A stretch of 64,000 nt of DNA from Bacteroidales bacterium. Its GTDB lineage: Bacteria; Bacteroidota; Bacteroidia; Bacteroidales; Muribaculaceae. The translations under genes and the position numbers were made by a program. The stretch is from contig DXXM01000008.1 of NCBI GenBank assembly GCA_019416285.1, forward strand, positions 1 to 64,000. Direction: 5' to 3'. Shown here piece after piece: positions 52,792 through 60,983 of the stretch; positions within the stretch are counted from its first letter, which is position 1; the number at the start of each line of letters is the position of its first letter. The notes below the pieces were generated by a model. That model worked only from the letters and a program-made list of their open reading frames with translations, ran no database searches and was not told the DNA's origin.

Positions 52792-52915
52792 TTCTGTCTT
52801 GTTTTGCACTGTTGTTTGATGCTAAGACAGAGAAACGGCGAAAAACTACTATGCGTTTTTGAAAAATTTTGAAAAAAAATCAGATAATTTCTTAAATACT
52901 CTCTTAGCCAATCCC

Positions 52916-53434
52916 TTACCCGAAAAAGAATGTGTACACCCTGCGGCACCCCTCTTTGAGAGCTTTGAGCGCCTTACTGACCTGATTTTTAACGGTGTTG
53001 ACCGAAATATTGAGCTCTTCGGCAATTTCTTCGTATTTGAGCCCGTCGCGTTTGCTCAGCAGAAAGACCTCCCGACACCGCTCGGGCAGGGAGTCGATTG
53101 CGGTCCAGAGCCGTGCCTCGATGAAGGATGCTTCCTCGTAGTCGCTTTCGGCTATGCTGTCCTCGAACTCCTCCGATGTGTGGTTGCGGTCTATGTGGCT
53201 GTCTCCCTTGAGACGGTCGAGACAGCGGTTGCGCACCATCATGAAGAGATATGACTTCACGTCGGCCACCATAGCTCCGGCCTGTGCGCGTTCAAGGAAG
53301 TCGGTCATGCAGTCCTGCACGGCGTCCTCCGCATCGTCGGGCTGTTGCAGATAGTGCAGGGCATACAGACAGAGCGGCCTGTAGTAGAGCCGGAAAGTTT
53401 CGTCGATATTTATGCCTTCGCTGAAAAATGCCAT
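52916..53434 (-). CDS. ECF sigma-70 factor, FecI-like
   Basis: A 172-residue sigma factor of the Bacteroidetes expansion: region 2 (DETFRLYYRPLCLYALHYLQQPDDAEDAVQDCMTDFLE) and region 4 (LPERCREVFLLSKRDGLKYEEIAEELNISVNTVKNQVSKALKAL). It heads the FecR/receptor/DUF4249 operon and likely drives it when the receptor is occupied. Confidence 0.94.
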   Translation of the reverse strand: MAFFSEGINIDETFRLYYRPLCLYALHYLQQPDDAEDAVQDCMTDFLERAQAGAMVADVKSYLFMMVRNRCLDRLKGDSHIDRNHTSEEFEDSIAESDYEEASFIEARLWTAIDSLPERCREVFLLSKRDGLKYEEIAEELNISVNTVKNQVSKALKALKEGCRRVYTFFFG

Positions 53435-53448
53435 ATATCTGCTTTGTG

Positions 53449-53541
53449 TTTTTACACGCTTTCCTGTTTTTACACGCGTTTATGTTATTTTACTCGCTTC
53501 AACCGCGATGCGTTTCCTTAATTCAACCGCCATGCGTTTCC
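53449..53541. repeat. Two tandem direct-repeat pairs in the sigma-factor leader
   Basis: TTTTTACACGC occurs at 53449-53459 and 53467-53477 (18-bp period); TTCAACCGCGATGCGTTTCC at 53498-53517 recurs with one change at 53522-53541 (24-bp period). On the minus strand both pairs lie between the promoter at 53547 and the ATG at 53434. Confidence 0.7.
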
Positions 53542-53546
53542 GGCTG

Positions 53547-53577
53547 CAAAAGTACACATTAATTCCAAACCCGCAAA
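53547..53577 (-). promoter_or_regulatory. Promoter of the FecI-like operon
   Basis: Minus strand TTTG (53577-53574), 19 bp, TACTTTTG (53554-53547). Fits the housekeeping consensus, not an ECF promoter. Confidence 0.7.
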
Positions 53578-53654
53578 GCGCCTTACATCCCACGGGCTCC
53601 GTCATTATCACTCCGCGTTTTTCCGCGCCCTCATTCTTGGGGCCAGGGCGCCAG

Positions 53655-54266
53655 TCACCCGCGCTCCGTGGCAATTCCTGACTCTTCGGCGAATTTGCTG
53701 AGCGTTGCTCCGCCGTCGAGCGACGGGGAGTAGGGGAGGAGTACCCGGAATCTGCAATCGGGGAAAAGGCCTATGGCGTCGCGGAGTGTCGAGAGCACGC
53801 ACACGTCGCCCGCCAGTCCGCACACGTCGATTTCAGTGATTACATGCCGCATGATGAGGTCGCGTAGCCCCTCCGCCGCGGCTTCGTTTCCGAATATCGA
53901 ATATTCCTCCCTATCGGCTAATTCACCTTTGTGGAGTACGACCGCAACCCCCGATGTCGAATACAGGGCATTGAAAACCGACGGCCACACAGCGGCACCC
54001 ACAGTGTCGTGGACGCAGTGGTCGGGCCATTGGCCACCGTTTCGGCGGAAAGAGCAGTGGTCGTAGGGATGGCGGTCGGCGGTGATGACTTTCAGGGCAT
54101 ACTTCCCGTCACTGTCGCTGATATACTCCGCCAGCGCCTCCATAGCCTCCTCCGCCCCCGGCACCGGAAGCGACCCGTTGATAAAATCCATCTGCGGATC
54201 CACCACAAGCAGCATCCTCACACTCTCATTCTTTCCCGTAATCGGTTTTTCTATTCTTTCAATCAT
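53655..54266 (-). CDS. Isochorismatase/nicotinamidase-family cysteine hydrolase
   Basis: A 203-residue protein. The catalytic triad D23 (VVDPQMDF), K113 (LHKG) and C156 (GDVCVLST) is complete, and metal-binding ADRHPYDH (63-70) indicates a nicotinamidase (PncA) rather than isochorismatase; I therefore favour NAD salvage. ATG 54266 is chosen because TAACTTTA just upstream (54279-54272) looks like the promoter and would exclude longer starts. Confidence 0.88.
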   Translation of the reverse strand: MIERIEKPITGKNESVRMLLVVDPQMDFINGSLPVPGAEEAMEALAEYISDSDGKYALKVITADRHPYDHCSFRRNGGQWPDHCVHDTVGAAVWPSVFNALYSTSGVAVVLHKGELADREEYSIFGNEAAAEGLRDLIMRHVITEIDVCGLAGDVCVLSTLRDAIGLFPDCRFRVLLPYSPSLDGGATLSKFAEESGIATERG

Positions 54267-54395
54267 GGCTGTAAAGTTACACAATAATTTATTTGTGCAA
54301 TAAACTTTTATACAAATTCGGAGCTCAAATTTCGTCAGAAAGTGTAATAATGAGCATTAAACATCCTCTCAACTTAGGTTTATAAATATTTTCAT

Positions 54396-54403
54396 TAACT
54401 TTG
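54396..54403 (+). promoter_or_regulatory. Promoter -7 element of the aspartyl protease gene
   Basis: TAACTTTG, giving a leader of about 110 nt. No strong -33 match. The intergenic region 54267-54517 otherwise shows nothing. Confidence 0.5.
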
Positions 54404-54517
54404 TGAGTGGAGTTTCGTCCATTTCAGGCGTCAGAGCGGAAAGGCATCTCCTGATTGCGGTTTTCGGCACGAGAAATTTCAGAATCAGACTACAAACAGT
54501 TTTAATGACTTCCATCT

Positions 54518-55984
54518 ATGAAACGGTTGCTGCTATCCATAATAATCATAGTCTCGGCATTGACAGGCTACTCCCGGTCGTATGACGAGCGTATAGCCAA
54601 CGCCATGAATACCGGCGACTGGTTTGCTCTGGATTCGATATATAGTTCGGCTCCGAAGGATTCGATAACGCCTTTTCTCGAAGTTTATTCCCGCGGGCTT
54701 ATCGGCAACCGTCTGAATCGGCCGGATATTTCCATTCCTGCCTTTGAGGAACTTCTGCGCTCCTATTCTGCAAATCTCGATTTGTCAAACCTGCTTAACT
54801 CCGCCGTGATGCTTTCCATGGATTTAAGCAGGGTGGGAGAGAATAGCAGGGCGACTTCAGTGTTGTCGTCAGTGCTCGACGCAACGCGGCAGTATCTCGA
54901 TTCCGCGGCAATTGGAGCTGTCCGGCGATATATTGGCCAATATACGGCGTTGGCCGCCTATAAACCTTACACAATCTCGTTTACATCCGACTGTGGTCAT
55001 ATTCCTTTCAGCCTTGTGCCGGTAGGCAACCCTAAACGTGAGGCCATACTTATGCAGCTTGATGATTGCCATATAAATGATGCGGACGCGGATATTATTT
55101 TCGATACCGGCGCGGGCGTAAATATCATATCCGATTCACTGGCCCGGAAATATAATCTTATCCTGCTCGATGCCTACAATGAAGTCATGGGGATAGGCAG
55201 TCAGAAAGCCCGCTATGCCATTGCCGACGAACTTAGGCTTGGCAACATCATTGTCCGCGATGTGCCGTTTCTTGTTGTCAATCTCACAGTGGATAATGAA
55301 GAGGCGAAGCGATATATTGACTCTTACAGTATCGTTGTCGGCGGCGAGCTGATGTTGCAGCTCAAAGACCTGACACTCGATTTTGCAAAGCGTGAAATCA
55401 CCGTGCCCCCGGTGGCTCCCGCGAGAAATTTTACGCGGCCCAATATGTTTTTCTCCTCACAGATGAACCTGCTTACAAAAGGGAGAATCCTCAATGACAC
55501 GATGTTAGTCTGCATTGACACTGGCGATGCTTCTTTCGGTTCCCTCAACGGAGACTTTTTCAACAGAAACCGGGACTACATACTGGCCAATGCGCAACTT
55601 GACACTATCCGCACCGCCAGTATAGGTGGCGTTAAAGTTCTTGAAGGCTATAGATTTCCTGATGTCACCGCAACCATCGGGGGTGCCACTGCGGTGTTAC
55701 CGAGGATATTCGTAAACGAAGGTCTGAATCCTCTTGCCTCCGATTATGAATGTAATCTCGGACTGAAATCACTGATTCAGTTTGGAAAAATTCGATTTAA
55801 CATGGTAGATTTTACCATTACGGCCTCTACAGGCTCGATTTCGTCATCCATATTGTCAGGATACAAAATCCCCACGTTTAAATATACGCGCCCCACACCT
55901 TCACTGTTTCAATCTGTCGGCGTGGTCGCCTTTTCGATAGCCGACGGACTTCTTAACGCAAATGCCCCGACTATTCCTGATTAA
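54518..55984 (+). CDS. Secreted protein with two retropepsin-like aspartyl protease domains
   Basis: A 488-residue protein with signal peptide (KRLLLSIIIIVSALTGYS). An N-terminal helical region (24-150) is followed by domain one with D196-T-G-A-G (ADIIFDTGAGVNIISDSL) ending IVVGGELMLQLKDLTLDF, and domain two with D334-T-G-D (MLVCIDTGDASFGSLN) ending NLGLKSLIQFGKIRFNMVDF. Each contains the aspartyl D-T-G and the closing strand-turn of retropepsins. Two lobes in one chain could make a pepsin-like site. The role is unknown. Confidence 0.8.
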   Translation: MKRLLLSIIIIVSALTGYSRSYDERIANAMNTGDWFALDSIYSSAPKDSITPFLEVYSRGLIGNRLNRPDISIPAFEELLRSYSANLDLSNLLNSAVMLSMDLSRVGENSRATSVLSSVLDATRQYLDSAAIGAVRRYIGQYTALAAYKPYTISFTSDCGHIPFSLVPVGNPKREAILMQLDDCHINDADADIIFDTGAGVNIISDSLARKYNLILLDAYNEVMGIGSQKARYAIADELRLGNIIVRDVPFLVVNLTVDNEEAKRYIDSYSIVVGGELMLQLKDLTLDFAKREITVPPVAPARNFTRPNMFFSSQMNLLTKGRILNDTMLVCIDTGDASFGSLNGDFFNRNRDYILANAQLDTIRTASIGGVKVLEGYRFPDVTATIGGATAVLPRIFVNEGLNPLASDYECNLGLKSLIQFGKIRFNMVDFTITASTGSISSSILSGYKIPTFKYTRPTPSLFQSVGVVAFSIADGLLNANAPTIPD

Positions 55985-56036
55985 TAGACACGTTTTTCCG
56001 TGAGGACCCGACATTCTCCCGTAGTCGTCACTTTTT

Positions 56037-56068
56037 TTTGATTTTCTATCTGATTCTTTGTAATTTTG
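56037..56068 (+). promoter_or_regulatory. Promoter of aspS
   Basis: TTTG (56037-56040), 20 bp, TAATTTTG (56061-56068): an ideal Bacteroidetes promoter, with a leader of about 80 nt. Confidence 0.75.
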
Positions 56069-56074
56069 CATTTT

Positions 56075-56095
56075 AGAAGCGGAACCACCGCTTCT
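56075..56095 (+). other. Hairpin at the very start of the aspS leader
   Basis: AGAAGCGG (56075-56082) and CCGCTTCT (56088-56095) around the loop AACCA, right at the predicted transcript start. A 5'-terminal hairpin usually protects mRNA from decay. Confidence 0.6.
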
Positions 56096-56152
56096 ACTCA
56101 TGAAAAATTAACCAATCCGAAATTAAAATATTTCAAATTATAAAGTTCTGCT

Positions 56153-57907
56153 ATGTATAGAACGAAAACATGCGGCGAACTCCGCCTCAGCGATGCCGGT
56201 CAGGTTGTCACACTTGCCGGCTGGGTGCAGCGTGCCCGCAAAATGGGCGGCATGACCTTTGTGGACGTGCGTGACCGCTACGGTATCACCCAAGTGGTGT
56301 TTAATATTGAGAATGATGCCGCACTCTGCGAGGCTGCCAATCATCTCGGTCGTGAATTTGTGGTGCAGATCACCGGCAAGGTGGCCGAGCGCACAAGCAA
56401 GAACCCCAATCTCCCGACCGGCGACATCGAAATCATCGCCTCCGAGCTCAAAGTGCTCAACCGCAGCGAGGTGCCCCCCTTCACCATTGAGGACGACACC
56501 GACGGCGGCGACGACCTCCGCATGAAATACCGCTATCTTGACCTTCGCCGCAACTGCGTGCGCGCCAACCTTGAGCTGCGCCACCGCATGTCTTTCGAAA
56601 TCCGCCGCTATCTCGACTCCAAGGGCTTCCTTGAGGTGGAGACTCCGGTGCTCATCAAGTCGACTCCCGAGGGTGCGCGTGACTTCGTGGTTCCCTCCCG
56701 CATGAATCCGGGCGAGTTCTATGCCCTTCCCCAGTCGCCGCAGACCTTTAAGCAGCTTCTGATGGTCAGCGGATTCGACCGCTACTTCCAGATTGTGAAA
56801 TGTTTCCGCGACGAGGACCTTCGCGCCGACCGGCAGCCAGAATTTACTCAGATTGACTGCGAGATGTCGTTTGTCAATCAGGAGGACGTGCTACAGATGT
56901 TCGAAGGTCTCGTAAAACACATATTCAAATATGTGAAGGACATCGACTTCACCGAGCCCTTCCCCCGCATGACCTGGGCCGACGCCATGCGCCTCTATGG
57001 TTCCGACAAGCCCGACACCCGCTTCGGCATGGAGTTTGTCGAAATCAAGGACCTCACCGGCGGCAAAGGCTTCGCTGTGCTCGACGACGCTGAATACGTG
57101 GGTGCCATCGTAGCTCCCGGCTGCGCCGACTACACCCGCAAGCAGCTCGACCAGCTCACCGATTTCGTGAAGCGTCCGCAGGTAGGTGCCAAAGGCATGA
57201 TGTGGGTCAAGATGGAAGCCGACGGCTCCATCAAGTCATCCGTATCCAAGTTCTATACCGAGGACGAGCTCCGCAAATGGGCCGACCGCTGCGGCGCCAA
57301 GGCCGGCGACCTCATACTCATCCTCGCAGGTCCGACAATGAAAACCCGCAAGCAGCTCTGCGAGCTCCGTCTCGAAATGGGCTCCCGTCTGGGCCTCCGT
57401 AACCCCAACGAGTTCTCATGTCTCTGGGTCATCGACTTCCCCCTCTTCGAATGGGACGAGGAGACCCAGCGCTACTACGCGATGCACCATCCCTTCACAT
57501 CGCCCAACCCCGACGACATCCATCTGCTCGACAGCGACACCGGTGCTGTCCGCGCCACGGCCTACGACATGGTGGTCAACGGCAACGAGCTCGGCGGCGG
57601 TTCAATCCGTATCCACGAGGCAGAGCTTCAGGACAAGATGTTCCGTCTGCTCGGTCTCTCCGAGGAGGACGCCCAGTATAAGTTCGGCTTCCTGATGAAC
57701 GCCTTCAAGTTCGGCGCACCCCCTCACGGCGGTCTCGCCTTCGGTTTCGACCGTTTCGTCAGCATCCTCGCCGGCCTTGACTCCATCCGCGACGTCATCG
57801 CCTTCCCGAAAAACAATTCGGGCCGCGACGTGATGATTGACGCTCCCTCGGCCATCGACGACTCGCAGCTCGACGAGCTCTCAATCCGTCTCGACGTCAA
57901 GGAGTAA
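56153..57907 (+). CDS. aspS: Aspartyl-tRNA synthetase
   Basis: A 584-residue class IIb synthetase. The OB-fold anticodon domain (1-110, e.g. TLAGWVQRARKMGGMTFVDVRDRYGITQVVF) is followed by class II motif 2 (FRDEDLRADRQPEFTQID), the bacterial GAD insertion and motif 3 (GLAFGFDRFVSIL). Whether it also charges tRNA-Asn cannot be told from the sequence. Confidence 0.97.
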   Translation: MYRTKTCGELRLSDAGQVVTLAGWVQRARKMGGMTFVDVRDRYGITQVVFNIENDAALCEAANHLGREFVVQITGKVAERTSKNPNLPTGDIEIIASELKVLNRSEVPPFTIEDDTDGGDDLRMKYRYLDLRRNCVRANLELRHRMSFEIRRYLDSKGFLEVETPVLIKSTPEGARDFVVPSRMNPGEFYALPQSPQTFKQLLMVSGFDRYFQIVKCFRDEDLRADRQPEFTQIDCEMSFVNQEDVLQMFEGLVKHIFKYVKDIDFTEPFPRMTWADAMRLYGSDKPDTRFGMEFVEIKDLTGGKGFAVLDDAEYVGAIVAPGCADYTRKQLDQLTDFVKRPQVGAKGMMWVKMEADGSIKSSVSKFYTEDELRKWADRCGAKAGDLILILAGPTMKTRKQLCELRLEMGSRLGLRNPNEFSCLWVIDFPLFEWDEETQRYYAMHHPFTSPNPDDIHLLDSDTGAVRATAYDMVVNGNELGGGSIRIHEAELQDKMFRLLGLSEEDAQYKFGFLMNAFKFGAPPHGGLAFGFDRFVSILAGLDSIRDVIAFPKNNSGRDVMIDAPSAIDDSQLDELSIRLDVKE

Positions 57908-57968
57908 TCCGCCGGGCCGAGAGACTATACGTCAGAACAGAAACACCCTTTAAACCATTATAATGTGT

Positions 57969-57996
57969 CGGGACGCGACCGTTTCATCGCGTCCCG
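57969..57996 (+). terminator. Terminator-like hairpin after aspS
   Basis: CGGGACGCGA (57969-57978) pairs perfectly with TCGCGTCCCG (57987-57996); only a short TTTT at 58002 follows, so termination may be partial and lead into the Nif3-like gene. Confidence 0.65.
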
Positions 57997-58014
57997 CACA
58001 GTTTTCAAGACCGA

Positions 58015-58821
58015 ATGACCGAAACTCCGAGAATCTGCGACATCGTAAGCGCGATTGAAAGCTTCGCCTCCCCCGGACTCCAGGAAAAATGGGACAACAC
58101 CGGCTGGCAGCTCTGTCCGCTCGCACCCGAGGCCCCCTGCCGCGGGGTCATGCTCTGTCTCGACGTCACCCCCGACGTTGTCGCCGAGGCAGCCGCCGAG
58201 GGCTGCAACCTTATAGTTTCACATCATCCCCTCATATTCAAAGGTCTCAGGCATATCACCGGCGCTACCCCCGTGGAGCGTGCGGTGATTGCTGCTATAT
58301 CGGGTGGCATAGCCGTCTACTCGTCTCACACGGCGCTCGACAGCGTCTCGGCCGGAGTCTCCCACCGTCTCGGCGCCATGCTCGGACTCAAGGAGATGAG
58401 CGTACTCGACCCCCAGCCCGGCAGTCCCGACACCGGCCTCGGTGTTATCGGCGAATTCGCCTCGCCCCTCACCGTCGACTCGTTTATCGGGCGCGTCAAG
58501 GAGGTCTACGGCGCTCCGACCGTCCGCCGTTCCGAAGGCCCCGAGGGGCTGACGGAGGTCAGGCGAGTGGCCCTGTGCAGCGGTTCCGGAGGCGAATTTG
58601 TCGCCACCGCCATCGGGCGCGGCGCCGACGCCTACATCACCTCCGACACCCGCTACCACGACTTCGTCGACTTCGGCAACGCTATTCTGATGGTCGATAC
58701 CGGTCATTTTGAAAGCGAAATATGCACTAAGTCAATTTTTTCGGATATAATTTCAGAAAAATTTCCTACCTTTGCAGTCCGGCAATCGCGCGCCGAACAC
58801 AATCCGGTGCGCTACGTCTGA
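58015..58821 (+). CDS. Nif3-like dinuclear metal center protein
   Basis: A 268-residue GTP cyclohydrolase 1 type 2/NIF3 family protein. Metal ligands are visible in order: NCNLIVSHHPLIF (HH), YSSHTALDS (H, D) and the C-terminal DTGHFESE (H, E). The 268 residues match the short form; the PII-like insert of the longer bacterial type is absent. The fold forms hexamers. Its reaction is not established. Confidence 0.9.
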   Translation: MTETPRICDIVSAIESFASPGLQEKWDNTGWQLCPLAPEAPCRGVMLCLDVTPDVVAEAAAEGCNLIVSHHPLIFKGLRHITGATPVERAVIAAISGGIAVYSSHTALDSVSAGVSHRLGAMLGLKEMSVLDPQPGSPDTGLGVIGEFASPLTVDSFIGRVKEVYGAPTVRRSEGPEGLTEVRRVALCSGSGGEFVATAIGRGADAYITSDTRYHDFVDFGNAILMVDTGHFESEICTKSIFSDIISEKFPTFAVRQSRAEHNPVRYV

Positions 58822-58850
58822 AGAGAACAAAAAATTCTACATAAACATAT

Positions 58851-59618
58851 ATGGCGATAGAGCAAAATAAATCCGAACAGACACTGTCAGTAGAGCAGCG
58901 CCTCCGCGCACTCTACGAGCTCCAGACCATCCTCTCCGAAATTGACCGCATCAAGACAATCCGCGGCGAGCTCCCCGAGGAAGTGCGTGACCTGGAGGAC
59001 CACATCGAGGGTCTCCACACACGTGTTGACAAATTCCGCGCTGAAATCGAGGATCTCCGCGTGAAATCGGCCAAGGAGAAAAACAACATCGAACAGGCTC
59101 AGGCACAGATTGCCACCTACAAGCAGCAGCTTGACAACGTGCGCAACAATCGTGAGTTTGATTTGTTATCTAAGGAGATAGAGTTCCAGACCCTCGAAAT
59201 CCAGCTCTCGGAAAAGCGCATCAACCAATATGCCCGCGAGATGGAGACCAAAAACGCCGACATTGCCGCCGCCGAGGAAGCGCTCGCCGACCGCAATCAC
59301 ATCCTGGTCGACAAGCGTCAGCAGCTTGAGGAAATCGTTTCCGAAACCAAGAAGGACGAGGAGCGCCTCCGTCTTCAGGCCAAGGAAATCGAGCCCAAGA
59401 TTGACCCCCGCACTCTCACCGCGTTCAAGCGCATCCGCAAGAACGCACGCAACGGTCTCGGCGTAGTCTACATCCAGCGCAACGCCTGCGGCGGCTGCTT
59501 CAACCGCATCCCCCCGCAGAAGCAGATGGAAATCAAGATGCACAAGAAAATCATCGTCTGCGAATACTGCGGACGCATCATGATTGACCCCGAACTCGCA
59601 GGTGTGACCGAAGGCTGA
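58851..59618 (+). CDS. Coiled-coil zinc-ribbon protein
   Basis: A 255-residue protein. About 180 residues of coiled coil (heptads of L/I/V in SVEQRLRALYELQTILSEIDRIK...) end in a four-cysteine zinc ribbon: CGGCF and CEYCG. It belongs to the C4-type zinc ribbon family next to Nif3 in many Bacteria; conservation of that pairing hints at a joint role. 30 bp follow the Nif3-like stop. Confidence 0.9.
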   Translation: MAIEQNKSEQTLSVEQRLRALYELQTILSEIDRIKTIRGELPEEVRDLEDHIEGLHTRVDKFRAEIEDLRVKSAKEKNNIEQAQAQIATYKQQLDNVRNNREFDLLSKEIEFQTLEIQLSEKRINQYAREMETKNADIAAAEEALADRNHILVDKRQQLEEIVSETKKDEERLRLQAKEIEPKIDPRTLTAFKRIRKNARNGLGVVYIQRNACGGCFNRIPPQKQMEIKMHKKIIVCEYCGRIMIDPELAGVTEG

Positions 59619-59668
59619 GCCTATTGCAGCATCTCCGACAGATCAAATTCAAAAAACTAACCAGAATT

Positions 59669-60238
59669 ATGGAAAAGATTCTCCCCGGCAAATATGTCGA
59701 AATAAGCTACGATCTCTATGAGGTCGCTCCCGACGGGACTGAAAGCCTCGTCCACAATGTAGTTGACGAAGAGCCCGAGCGCTTCATCTTCGGTGTCACC
59801 AAGGGTCTCATCATCCCCCTTGAGCGCGCACTCGAAGGCCTTGAGCCCGGTCAGAAATTCGACGTCCCCGTCGCTGCCGGCGAGGGTTTCCCATATAATC
59901 CCGACGATGTGGCCACCCTTGACAAGAATATCTTCATGGTCGACGGCAAATTCGATGCCGAGGCCATCAAGAAAGGTGCCTACATCCCCATGATGACAGG
60001 CGAGGGCTTCCGTATCACCGGCAAGGTGCTCGACGTGACCCCGGAGCACGTAGTCATGGATTTCAACCATCCTCTCGTGGGCAAGGACCTCCGCTTCGTC
60101 GGTAAGGTCGTCACCGTCCGCGACGCCACACCCGAAGAGCTGCATCCCACATGCGGCGGCGGATGCTGCGGAGGTGGTTGCGGCGATTCCGGCTGTGGCA
60201 GCGAAGGCGGCTGCGGCTGTGACGGCTGCGGTAACTGA
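59669..60238 (+). CDS. slyD: SlyD-type peptidyl-prolyl isomerase with Cys-rich tail
   Basis: A 189-residue FKBP-fold foldase/chaperone. The FKBP core with insert-in-flap (RFIFGVTKGLIIPLERALEGLEPGQKFDVPV...) is followed by a tail rich in Cys and Gly (CGGGCCGGGCGDSGCGSEGGCG, about 165-189) in place of the His-rich tail of E. coli SlyD, likely binding metal such as nickel or zinc (inference). ATG 59669 is the family start. Confidence 0.9.
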   Translation: MEKILPGKYVEISYDLYEVAPDGTESLVHNVVDEEPERFIFGVTKGLIIPLERALEGLEPGQKFDVPVAAGEGFPYNPDDVATLDKNIFMVDGKFDAEAIKKGAYIPMMTGEGFRITGKVLDVTPEHVVMDFNHPLVGKDLRFVGKVVTVRDATPEELHPTCGGGCCGGGCGDSGCGSEGGCGCDGCGN

Positions 60239-60302
60239 TAGTTGCGCCGCCGCACACTCCACATCTTTTAACGCTTAAACAATCACAACACCATTTCAAT
60301 CC

Positions 60303-60869
60303 ATGGCAACAACAGCAGATTTTAAAAACGGTATGTGCCTCGACATCGACGGCAACTACTTCTTTATTGTTGAATTTCTCCACGTTAAACCCGGCAAAGG
60401 CCCGGCTTTCGTGCGCACCAAGCTCAAAAACGTCAAGACCGGCCGTGTCCTCGACAAGACCTGGAACTCCGGCGTGAAGGTCAACGAAGTCCGCATCGAG
60501 CGTCGCCCCTACCAGTATCTCTACAAGGACGATATGGGCTACAACTTCATGCACACCGAGACTTTCGAGCAGGTTGCACTCCCCGGCGAGAGCATCGACG
60601 GCGTTCAGTTCCTTAAGGAAGGCGACATCTGCGAGGCAATGGTTCACGCCGCTTCCGACACCATCCTTACCTGCGAGATGCCCACCAGCGTGGTTCTCGA
60701 AATCACCTACACCGAACCCGGCATCAAGGGCGACACCGCCACCAACACTCTCAAGCCCGCAACTCTTGAGACCGGTGCCGAAATCCGTGTGCCCCTCTTC
60801 TGCAACATCGGCGACAAGGTTCGCGTCGATACCCGCGACGGTTCATACGTTGAACGCATCAAGGAGTAA
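60303..60869 (+). CDS. efp: Elongation factor P
   Basis: A 188-residue protein rescuing ribosomes at polyproline stretches. The tip lysine K32 in VKPGKGPAF is the site modified in other bacteria. The fold's three KOW/OB domains are intact, ending with TRDGSYVERIK. It follows slyD by 64 bp. Confidence 0.97.
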   Translation: MATTADFKNGMCLDIDGNYFFIVEFLHVKPGKGPAFVRTKLKNVKTGRVLDKTWNSGVKVNEVRIERRPYQYLYKDDMGYNFMHTETFEQVALPGESIDGVQFLKEGDICEAMVHAASDTILTCEMPTSVVLEITYTEPGIKGDTATNTLKPATLETGAEIRVPLFCNIGDKVRVDTRDGSYVERIKE

Positions 60870-60900
60870 TCTCCACAAATAAAGAATCAGACAGTAATAC

Positions 60901-60938
60901 AGGCCGCGGGGGTTACATCCATCTCCGTGGCCTTTTCT
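60901..60938 (+). terminator. Terminator after efp
   Basis: AGGCCGCGG (60901-60909) pairs with CCGTGGCCT (60925-60933), one G-U, followed by TTTTC. Confidence 0.75.
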
Positions 60939-60983
60939 ATTTTCCTGAAAGGACATACATATTTGAAATAACGTATTGAAGCT

